Of a stretch of 64,000 nt of DNA, positions 45,291-55,204 are shown piece by piece; positions within the stretch are counted from its first letter, which is position 1, and every line of letters starts with the position of its first letter. The stretch is from positions 156,185,577-156,249,576 of the forward strand of contig CP136065.1 of NCBI GenBank assembly GCA_032622095.1, written 5' to 3'. The translations under genes were made by a program, and so were the position numbers. Below the pieces are notes generated by a model. It ran no database searches and was not told the origin of the DNA. It worked only from the letters and a program-made list of their open reading frames with translations. This DNA comes from Siphonodentalium dalli (Eukaryota > Mollusca > Scaphopoda > Gadilida > Siphonodentaliidae).

Positions 45291-45689
45291 TTAATTTGGG
45301 GAAAAAGAAGGACTAAATAATTACATTACTACATACGTTTAGATGTCGTTTTTATAAAATGGTACAAACCGATGTTGCAGACAATGATAGTTGAATGTCA
45401 TGTTCCTCAATTTGGTGTTGTGGTTTAATAGTAAAATTTATGTTTGAAGTAGTGAAATACGCATGCGCATTATATGCCTTTAACGTTTTATCAGGAATTG
45501 TATATGCAAGCATCCTGTAAATACGCACACCCTGTTTCGGGTAGGAACGGGGGCGTGGAATCCACCCCGCATGTTTCAAGATGTTTATTGGATTCTTTGA
45601 CTCTTGAAATAATTATCAGAACACAAATAATGGTATATGTGATCGATTCGCGATGCTCTCCATATACTCGGAATGTATAGTTAACAATG

Positions 45690-46350
45690 CAAACTACGAT
45701 CGATTTCAGTGAGATTCCAACCCCGATAGCAGCTAAGGTATGGCACCCGGTTACCAAGCAAGTTAGACCCTCACAAAACTTCATATGGATCTTTTGTGTG
45801 ACCACCAGATGGGAGCCACCAAAATTTTCCGAATTTCGTTGGAAAATATGGTCGCCAGCAGCCATTTTGGATTTTACTCTTTGTATGACTAAATCCTTTG
45901 GCACACCCTACGGGTCACATCTCTCATCCGATCATCACCAATCTTCCGAAATTCGTCAAAAACTGGCCACCAGCAGCCATCTTGGATTTCAAATTTGAAT
46001 CCATCAGCACAGCCTGCAGCCCGCATTTATTGGAGAATTGTCTTTGAAAATTCGCAGGCATGTTTAGGATCACTTCTAGATCGGAGCCATCGAATTTGAA
46101 CAATTTTCGATGAAAAACATGGCCGCCGGCAGCCATCTTGGATTTTGCTCTTTGCTTGACTAAATCCTGTGACACACCCTACAGACCACATCCCTCATCC
46201 GATCATCACCAAACCGTATATTGATCTTCATGGCGACTTCCAGATGGGAGCCAATTTTTCCCCCTGAAATTCGTAGAAAACCATGGCTGCCAGCGGCCAT
46301 CTTGGATTTTACTCTTTGCGTGACTTTGGCACACCCTACAGGGAATATCC
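45690..46350 (+). repeat. cluster of diverged repeat units with CAGCCATCTTGGATTTT
   Basis: Units with GCCGCC/GCTGCCAGC, AGCCATCTTGGATTTTACTC, TTTGCNTGACTAAATCC, GGCACACCCTAC and CTCATCCGATCATCACCAA recur at about 45855, 45968 (partial), 46125 and 46285, plus one at 44440-44540. Spacing is irregular, 110-165 bp. On the minus strand the core reads AAGATGGCNGCC, similar to a YY1 recognition sequence. The 137-codon and other frames here fall on repeat units. Confidence 0.6.
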
Positions 46351-48489
46351 CTGTTCTATTATTCTAAGCTCATAATTTATTATGCTCCACATCTTGGTGA
46401 AATATACACCCATATTTCTGCTTCTGTTTTATTCCACATATTATCAGCCCAAATTGTTTACTAATTCATGAATTTATCGAGATATAACCGACGCTCAACT
46501 TAGAATGTCGAATACCATGCATGTGTAACTTTAAGTGGATATTATCATTTCGAATTGTCGCCAGTGTATAACTTTAAGTGGTTATTATTATTTTGTCAAT
46601 GGCTACATGTGCTGGTCGATACGAATGTTGTCCGTGACACGATACCGATATTAACAGCATTTGTTTGTCCCTTTTTATATGAGCTCCCCCACAGATGCAA
46701 TTCATCCCACCAATACTGCGCTGATAGACTCTTAAACAACCCGCACTCAGTAGGGGCATGGACGCGCAGCGAATATCGATAACAAACGAACTTAGCCACT
46801 GAACACTGTGGGGCTGTTATTGGCATCATTTCGCGCTAAGGCATTATTAATCGGCGGGGGACCACTCGCGATCGGCCGAGTGACATCACAACCAGGTATG
46901 GTAACTTTAAATCCAGGTATGTGCACGTGCTAGTGTTTTGTGAACAACGCGCCAGTGCTCATGATCGCGGGTATTTGGTGAATCAACGAACTGAAACTGT
47001 TTTTGCACTTGGATATAATCCCAATCCACCACGACGTGTCTATTCCGTTATTTCGTCACAGGTAGGCTAATTCTCGTAATTGTTTTTTATTATTATTAAA
47101 GAAACAGGCGGCGTTGGCGGTGGGTATGCTGTTAAAATATTCATCTCCGTCAAAAACCGCCATAAACAGTATGTTATTGTCAAATGTTTTTCCTTTGTTA
47201 TGTAAACAAAAACGTTACAGAACCTGGCTTTTGTTTAGATCCGGATATGGTAAACATAAAGAGCGTTATTTGTTACTGTTTTCCTGATATGGAAATAATA
47301 AAGAGCATTTGTATCATTTGTGTGTGATTAACCAATAGAATTGCGATGTGTTATGTAAACAGAAGCAAAACTTCTGTAACACGAGCAGGTTCTTGTTTAC
47401 GTACACCATCGTACGTCTTGACGACAATATACTATTTACGCGCTGATTATGTTTGTCATATGAACAAAACTATATATATTTTAATATTCCTTCCGTTGAT
47501 GGCGATTTGAACACATATGAATATTTCTGCAACGAACGCCACCCGTGCCTTTAAAGGGGGGGGGGGGGCATGTTACCAATATATTGGGTGGAGTTTCAAG
47601 TGAAGTCATTTAACTATGAAGTGAAACGACACTATTAATGTGTTCACGGTCCCAGAAAGTTGAAGATCCCCCGGTCCTATTTGACACAAAATAATTTAAA
47701 TTTCTCAAGCAAATATTCTGCTCACAAGACGAAAGAAAATGAAACATACATGCGATTACCATCATTCGAGAAAATCCACAAAGGTACTCAATCCTATCAG
47801 ACGGTCCCCATACCATCAAGATACAACAACATTTCTTCAAAATACCCTTTAGTGATCACAATCGATTTATTGCAACAAAATAATGCTAATCACTGTCAAC
47901 TATGGTATTAAATTTCCCAAAAACTTGTTATTTATCAACATTTTGTTCAACAAAATATGGCCGTATTATCACTAAAGTATCACGAAATTTGACCGTATTA
48001 CCACTTAATTTTAGTGTTATCCATCTTCATCCGCAATTTTGTCCGATAAACTCCGTTTGACCACGTGTTTCTGGGCCACATATTATTACACATCTCGAGA
48101 AATAACAAACTTCAAAAATCGATATATGACCACTCTGAGCTTTGATGGGTGGGTTCCTCGAATCGAATCGAATATTGTTTACCCCCGAAGCCAAAGAAAT
48201 AGAAATTTAGGAACGTCTGATCGGATTGAGAACCTTTATGTAATACTTCGAAACGGAAACAAAAGACACTAATTGAGAACGCTCTTCATTATATATCGAT
48301 TTGGGAGACGGGAGGATGAGCGCTGTATACACGTAATTTTAAGGCGATCGTTTGAATTATTGCTGGGATGACACAAATTCAAAACGTATTAAAACTTCAT
48401 ATTTTCAGTCAATATCTGGCCATAAAAATTAATGGGCTCGTATGCCAGATCTAATTAGTTCCTTGTATAGAATACGTACATATGGTGTT
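46351..48489. other. no certain feature
   Basis: Possibly unique DNA. A CpG-richer stretch at 46830-47065 ends in a donor-like TCACAG/GTAGGC but has no recognisable coding sequence. G9-10 run at about 47559. Two TAAAGAGCGTT-type words at 47258 and 47298. A partial direct duplication of TTATGTAAACA-GTTCTTGTTTA blocks lies at 47200-47400. Confidence 0.35.
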
Positions 48490-48494
48490 AAATA

Positions 48495-48672
48495 CTGTAA
48501 TGCCCTAAATAATCGACTCCTTAACCACAGCAGAATTATGGGTAACTTTTCAGGATTTAGTCTCACTGAGAGCTTTCCGATGAATGTCAACAAGCCATAT
48601 TTCTGACTAAATCCTGAAAAGTTACCCATAATTCTGCTGTGGTTAAGGAGTCGATTATTTAGGGCATTACTG
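48495..48672. mobile_element. mariner-like MITE, TA-flanked, ~178 bp
   Basis: The inverted arms run ACTGTAATGCCCTAAATAAT at the left to GTTACCCATAATTCTGCTGT and AGGGCATTACTGTA at the right, and are near-perfect over ~70 bp. Flanking TA and CAGT-type ends suggest the Tc1/mariner superfamily. The same element, 213 bp, is at 62429-62641. Confidence 0.8.
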
Positions 48673-48920
48673 TAGGACAGGGCATCTATTCTTTTTGCCA
48701 TTTTGTTAACTCCTTGCACCCTACTTAAAAATCAAGGTATAGTATAGCAATAAGATGACGACATATTTGGCTGCAGTTTATGGAAATGTCACAGTGTTGA
48801 TGCTGCTAGTATACAGGTGGATTGCGAACTATAAGTTCCAATTCAAACGACTATAACGCCAAGCACCGCGGAAACACACATTCGTCGTGACGTGGTTGTC
48901 CCGGTATTTTGATCTATTAA

Positions 48921-49303
48921 CCCTTTACCCAACAGAAGGGCCCCTGTGCCAATGCATTCTCTTATATATGCGAGTCGACCATAGGTCGCCTCGCATATAT
49001 AAGAGAATGCATTGGCTTAACACATTAAAAATTATAAAATTGTTAAAGAATGTAAGAAAAAATGGTAAAAACAGATTTTTTTTAGGCCAATGCATTCTCT
49101 TATATATGCGAGGCGACCTATGGTCGACTCGCATATATAAGAGAATGCATTGGCACAGGGCATAACTGTAACTATCACAATGTGGTCAAGGAGCCGGTTC
49201 CAATGATATCCATATGTGTATGGTTCTATTGAGACAGACCGAAGATATTTTAGGCTGTTGAAGCTTTATTTGGCCGGTTTTGGCCGGTTTGTTGGGTAAA
49301 GGG
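48921..49303. mobile_element. piggyBac-like MITE, TTAA-flanked, carrying the double-hairpin module
   Basis: The left end CCCTTTACCCAACA follows TTAA at 48917-48920. The right end TGTTGGGTAAAGGG precedes TTAA at 49304-49307. Inside, 48942-49160 is the same CCCTGTGCCAATGCATTCTC module found at 38237-38604. Each of its ends is a complete ~66-bp hairpin around TCGACCATAGGTCG, with a 67-bp AT-rich spacer between. No coding sequence. Confidence 0.8.
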
Positions 49304-49496
49304 TTAAATGGTTGAGGTGTGTTTGATGTTCAAAATTGGGACACAATCGATACCTATATTTTCCTTGTAAATTTAACTTATATATACATATGAGTTTTTG
49401 ACGATTACTGATATTGAATATGCACTTTGAATTTGCACAGCTCGTGTGCTAGTTTATACTGTCAGAAAATCGTTCATATATGTTTTAAACAAATGT

Positions 49497-49949
49497 AAAG
49501 GCCCACTTAATTTTCGAGTCACCGATTATTTGTTAATAGTGCCTGATATACGGTTTTAATAAATATATATGGCATAAAATATGATTAAAACCCTATAATT
49601 CATCTTTATTTGGAACCTCTACGTCTCAGAAGCTGTCCATAGAGTAATAGAAAATAGCTGAAATCATAAAATCATTTCCCCCTTTATGACTCTCAGAATG
49701 CAACAAAATTCAAACTTTTGTTTAATTTTAATCGAAGGGGAATATCTCTATATCTAAATATATAGAGTTATTCCCCTTCCATTGAAAATACATTTACATA
49801 TACTTTGTGCAGAAACTTGAGCACAACACACGCGTCGGTTTCTCAACATTAACAACATGTTCACAGTTTTGGAGCCCCCTCTTTCAATTATAATATGGCA
49901 TATATTTTATATAATGTGATATGGGGGTTCGAAAATTAAGTGGGCCTTT
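49497..49949. mobile_element. MITE family G, intact copy
   Basis: Inverted ends AAAGGCCCACTTAATTTTCG and CGAAAATTAAGTGGGCCTTT. The centre has a smaller hairpin, AAGGGGAATATCTC pairing with GAGTTATTCCCCTT (49733-49780). A reversed second copy lies at 50206-51225, split by a Helitron-like element. The superfamily is not assigned, as target duplication is unclear. Confidence 0.8.
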
Positions 49950-50205
49950 AATATTAAAATCGCTTTGGGTAGAGACTTTTAGGTTCCTGGTAACTCAACT
50001 CGAGCAGGAGACCCATCCCAAGTTCAAGTGAAAGGGCGCTGATATAAACAATCAATTGATGTATTTGAACCTGTAGATTGCACGTAAGCACTTTTAATAC
50101 AATTGTTTCACTCGCTTTCATATTTTTTTTTTGGAAACTAACAAGCGTGTCATAAAGATGAGCGGTCGATTTGACACCAATTTAGTGAACATTGCCTTGA
50201 GTTAT

Positions 50206-51225
50206 AGGCCCACTTAATTTTCGAACCCCAGATCACATATATAAAATACTAGCAGGTGACCCGACTTCGTCCGGGCTTTGACCTTGAATTTACCATTTTG
50301 AAGGTCAAGGTCAGGTCGGATTCACGATTTGACCCGCCCAAAACACTCCCCGGAATAAATAACCCGTAGGTATCAAATTTCGTCGAAATCCGTCCAGCAG
50401 TTTTCCCGGCCATAGCTAACAGACAAACAAACAGACAGAAGTCCCAAAATATATATTAGATCATTTGTGGGTACCCGTTTCAAGGTGAAAGTCACCTCGG
50501 GTGGAAAAACTGACCCGATGAAAATCTCCCCCATTCCCAGGAACACCTAAGTACGAACACAGAATCACACAACACGCTCATGTCTGTACATAGACACAAC
50601 ACGCTCATGTCTGGACACACACACGATCTTTGTCAACGACACTGCGGATACGAACGCTCTTTAACTATCACGCGATTAACCCATGAACTACCCATTGCGG
50701 TGGCGGGGGATTGGAGAATGGGTGCTCTGACGTTCTCAGAAGCGGTGCGATGCATGACATTCCATCTGGCATTTTACCCTTAGATAGGAAGTTTGGGCTC
50801 AATCCGTCCGACAGTTTTTCGGCCATAGCTAACAGACAAACAGACAGAAAGAAGTCCCAAAATATATATTAGATATGCCATATTATATACCATTTGAAAG
50901 AGAAAGCTCCAAAACATTGTATTATCAATTTGCAATAAACTGGGAACATGTTGTTTTTGTTGAGTTACCGACGTGCTTTTGTGCTTAAGTTTGTTCTTGA
51001 TTGTGGTGCAAAGTGTATTATTTCCAATGGAGGGGGAATAACTCTATATCATAAAGATAAAAAATATATTTTTAGTTTGAATTATGTTGCAATCTGGGAG
51101 CCATAACGGGAGAAATCTTTCTATGATTTCAGCTGTTTTCTATTTCTCTATGGGTATCTTCTGAGACACAGACGTTTTAAATGGTGACGAATTATAGTAT
51201 TTTAATCATATATTCTATTTTGTGT
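50206..51225. mobile_element. MITE family G, second copy, inverted and split
   Basis: The left piece 50206-50248 and right piece 50874-51225 are together colinear with the reverse complement of 49540-49945: AGGCCCACTTAATTTTCGAA, TATAAAATA/TATGCCATATTATA, GGGGGAATAACTCTATATC, TTTCAGCTGTTTTCTAT. The interrupting segment is 50249-50873. The far inverted end is missing beyond about 51225. Confidence 0.8.
50249..50873 (-). mobile_element. Helitron-like element inserted in MITE G
   Basis: On the minus strand it starts TCTAATATATATTTTGGGAC and ends with CCCGGACGAAGTCGGG, TCACCTG, CTAG. The CCCGG/TCGGG stem is the subterminal hairpin and CTAG fits the CTRR terminus. Joining the flanks gives ATAAAATA/TATGCCATATTA, identical to the uninterrupted MITE at 49.88-49.91 kb. 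Insertion was therefore between A and T without target duplication. The interior has a second tail copy at 50444-50461 and bodies with GACCTTGAATTTACC and GAAGGTCAAGGTCAGG. No Rep/helicase. Confidence 0.85.
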
Positions 51226-51420
51226 GTTGATATCAGACCATAAAAATCTTAAATTAATGGACTCATGGTGGGGTTTACTTCCTTGTGTACCACTATACAT
51301 GTAGTTTGACGGTATCAAATCGGAGAGGTGTCTATATATATAGGAATAACACAGGGCAGAGAATCTACGTCATCATTTACTCGAAAATGGCGGCAATTTC
51401 AACATTCGTTTATATATATA
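51226..51420. other. flank between MITE G copy and the tandem array
   Basis: AT-rich. Ends in TATATATATA directly before the first CTAG of the array. Confidence 0.4.
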
Positions 51421-52093
51421 CTAGAAGGTGACCCGACTTCGTCTGGGCTTTGACCATGTATTGACCATTTTGAAGGTCAAGGTCAGGTGGGGTAACGATT
51501 TGACCCGTCCAAAACACTGCCCGGACAAAAGTACCCGACAAAAGTACCCGTCGAAATCCATCCGGTTTTACCTCGAATTGATCATTTTGAAGGTCAGGTC
51601 GGGGTCACGACTCGACCCGTCCAATACACTCAGTGGACAAAAGTAACCATACGTATCAAATTTCGTCGAAATCCCATAAAAATTCGCGTCGCACGGGTAA
51701 ATTAATAGGCCTATGCCACTTCCCGGCCGAAAATACCCCTACATACCAAGTTTCATCGAAATCCCGTGATATTCGGGCGTTTGACCTTGAAATGACCCGA
51801 TTTCAAGGTCAAGGTCACGTCGCACGGGCAAATTAATAGGTTTATGCCACTCCCCGTCCAAATGTACCCCCACATACCAAGTTTCATCGAAATCCCGTGA
51901 TATTCGGGCGTTTGACCTTGAAATTACGCGATATCAAGGTCAAGGTCACATCGCACGGGCAAATTAATAGGCCCATGTCACTCCCCGGCCGAAAATACCC
52001 CCACATACCAAGTTTCATCGAAATCGGCTCGAGTCCATCGATTACAGACACACAGACACACACACAGACAAATCTTCCAAAATATATAATAGA
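51421..52093 (-). mobile_element. Helitron-like element, array unit type 0, first
   Basis: The left end CTAGAAGGTGACCCGACTTC has the hairpin ACCCGACTTCGTCTGGGCTT. The right end reads CAAAATATATAATAGA and is fused to the CTAG of the next unit at 52094. The interior consists of ~130-bp direct repeats: TTTCATCGAAATCCCGTGAT, TTCGGGCGTTTGACCTTGAA, TTTCAAGGTCAAGGTCAC, CGCACGGGCAAATTAATAGG. It ends with a CACACAGACACACACACAGA-type tail. Confidence 0.75.
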
Positions 52094-52815
52094 CTAGAAG
52101 GTGACCCGACTTCGTCCGGGCTTTGACCTTGAATTGTCCATTTTTAAGGTCAAGTGGGGTCACGATTTGACCAGACCAAAACACTGCCCGGACAAAAGAA
52201 CCCGACAAACGTGCCCGTCGAAATCCATCCGGTTTTACCCGATTTGACCTTGAATGGATCATTTTGAAGGTCAAGGTCAGGTTGGGGTCACGATTTGACC
52301 CGTCCAAAACACTCAGTGGACAAAAGTAACTCTATGTATAAAATTTAGTCGAAATCCCATCAAAATTGGCGATTTAACCTTGAATTGACCCGATTTAAAG
52401 GTCAAGGTCACGTCGCACGGGCAAATGAATATGCTTATGAGACTCCCCATACGAAAGTACCCCCACATACCAAGTTTCATCGAACTCCCGTGATATTCGG
52501 GCGTTTGACCTTGAAATGACCAGATTTCAAGGTCAATGTCACGTCGCACGGGCAAATTAATAGGTTTATGCCACTCCCCGACCAAAGGTATCCCCACATA
52601 CCAAATTTCATCGAAATCCCGTGATATTCGGGCATTTGACCTTGATATTACCCGATTTCAAGGTCAATGTCACGTCGCACGGGCAAATTAATAGGCCTAT
52701 GCCACTCCCCGGCCGAAAATACCCCCACATACCAAGTTTCATCGAAATCGGCTCGGCCGTTTTCGAGTCCATCGATTACGGACACACAGACAGATCTTCC
52801 AAAATATATAATAGA
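52094..52815 (-). mobile_element. Helitron-like element, array unit type 0, second
   Basis: Starts CTAGAAGGTGACCCGACTTC and ends CAAAATATATAATAGA, again fused base-to-base to the next CTAG at 52816. It has the same ~130-bp internal repeats as the preceding unit, and is 722 bp against 673 bp. The extra length is in the GACCTTGAATTGACC part. Confidence 0.75.
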
Positions 52816-53938
52816 CTAGCCGATGAGCCCGACGTTGTCCGGGCTATTCAAAAACCAAATTTCAAGTCGATGAGCCCAAACGTTGTCCGGGCTATTCAAA
52901 AACCAAATTTCAAGTCGATAGCTCTACCCGTTTCCGAGATTTGGTCTGCGCATGCGCGAAGCTGGCGTCGCACGGGCTCGGCGACCCGATAAAATTCGTA
53001 TCCGGGGCAAGATACATTCACATACAAATTTCAAGTCGATAGCTCCACCCGTTTCCGAGATCTCGTCTGCGCATGCGCGAAGCTGGCGTCGCACGGGCTC
53101 GGCGACCCGATAAAATTCGTATCTGGGGCAAGATACATTCACATACCAAATTTCAAGTCGATAGCTCCACCCGTTTCCGAGATCTCGTCTGCGCATGCGC
53201 GAAGCGGGCGCGCACGGGCTCGCCAATACGACAACGTCCACCGCCTGGTCAAACTACACACACGTACCAAGTTTGGTCCCGATCGGTCGAGAATCGTAGA
53301 TTTGTATAAATGACAAACATACAGACAAGCATACAAACATACAGACAAACAAACAGACAGAGGTCTTCAAAATATAGATGAGACTAGCCGATGAGCCCGA
53401 CGTTGTCCGGGCTATTCAAAAACCAAATTTCAAGTCGATAGCTCCACCCGTTTCCGAGATCTGGTCTTCGCATGCATTTCAAGTCGATAGCTCCACCCGT
53501 TTCCGAGATCTCGTCTGCGCATGCGCGAAGCTGGCGTCGCACGGGCTCGGCGACCCGATAAAAGTCGTATCCGGGGCAAGATACATTCACATACCAAATT
53601 TCAAGTCGATAGCTCCACCCGTTTCCGAGATCTCGTCTGCGCATGCGCGAAGCTGGCGTCGCACGGACTCGGCGGCCCGACAAAATTCGTATCCGGGGCA
53701 AGATACATTTACATAGCAAATTTCAAGTCGATAGCTCCACCCGTTTCCGAGATATCGTCTGCGCATGCGCGAAGCGGGCGCCGCACGGGCTCGCAAATAC
53801 GACAGCGTCCACCGCCTGGTCAAACTACACACACGTACCAAGTTTCGTCCCGATCGGTCGAGAATCGTAGATTTGTATAAATGACGAACAAACATACAGA
53901 CAAACAAACATACAGAGGTCTTCAAAATATATATGAGA

Positions 53939-55204
53939 CTAGCCGATGAGCCCGACGTTGTCCGGGCTATTCAAAAACCAAATTTCAAGTATCCGGGGCA
54001 AGATACATTCACATAGCAAATTTCAAGTCGATAGCTCCACCCGTTTCCGAGATCTGGTCTGCGCATGCGCGAAGCTGGCGTCGCACGGGCTCGGGGACCC
54101 GATAAAATTCGTACCCGGGGCAAGATACATTCACATAGCAAATTTCAAGTCGATAGCTCCACCCGTTTCCGAGATCTCGTCTGCGCATGCGCGAAGCGGG
54201 CGCCGCACGGGCTCGCCAATACGACAACGTCCACCGCCTGGTCAAACTACACACACGTACCAAGTTTCGTCCCGATCGGTCGAGAATCGTAGATTTGTAT
54301 AAATGACGAACAAACATACAGACAAACAAACATACAGAGGTCTTCAAAATATATATGAGACTAGCCGATGAGCCCGACGTTGTCCGGGCTATTCAAAAAC
54401 CAAATTTCAAGTATCCGGGGCAAGATACATTCACATACCAAATTTCAAGTCGATAGCTCCACCCGTTTCCGAGATCTCGTCTGCGCATGCGCGAAGCTGG
54501 CGTCGCACGGACTCGGCGGCCCGACAAAATTCGTATCCGGGGCAAGATACATTTACATAGCAAATTTCAAGTCGATAGCTCCACCCGTTTCCGAGATATC
54601 GTCTGCGCATGCGCGAAGCGGGCGCCGCACGGGCTCGCAAATACGACAGCGTCCACCGCCTGGTCAAACTACACACACGTACCAAGTTTCGTCCCGATCG
54701 GTCGAGAATCGTAGATTTGTATAAATGACGAACAAACATACAGACAAACAAACATACAGAGGTCTTCAAAATATATATGAGACTAGCCGATGAGCCCGAC
54801 GTTGTCCGGGCTATTCAAAAACCAAATTTCAAGTATCCGGGGCAAGATACATTCACATAGCAAATTTCAAGTCGATAGCTCCACCCGTTTCCGAGATCTG
54901 GTCTGCGCATGCGCGAAGCTGGCGTCGCACGGGCTCGGGGACCCGATAAAATTCGTACCCGGGGCAAGATACATTCACATAGCAAATTTCAAGTCGATAG
55001 CTCCACCCGTTTCCGAGATCTCGTCTGCGCATGCGCGAAGCGGGCGCCGCACGGGCTCGCCAATACGACAACGTCCACCGCCTGGTCAAACTACACACAC
55101 GTACCAAGTTTCGTCCCGATCGGTCGAGAATCGTAGATTTGTATAAATGACGAACAAACATACAGACAAACAAACATACAGAGGTCTTCAAAATATATAT
55201 GAGA
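53939..55204 (-). repeat. three successive 422-bp units
   Basis: CTAG starts at 53939, 54361, 54783 and 55205 are exactly 422 bp apart. The first and third units share CTCGGGGACCCGATAAAATT. The middle one carries CTCGGCGGCCCGACAAAATT, as in the unit at 53384. Each has two 122-bp monomers. Confidence 0.85.

Noticed and set aside
46830-47065. CpG-richer stretch ending in TCACAG/GTAGGC, possibly a first exon or promoter
   Set aside because: No open frame of note, no core-promoter motif and no linked downstream exon could be read.
10996-47568. Poly-G runs at about 11000, 13720 and 47560 as G-quadruplex regulators
   Set aside because: They are single short homopolymers in repeat or unassigned DNA, without spaced G-tracts near a gene.
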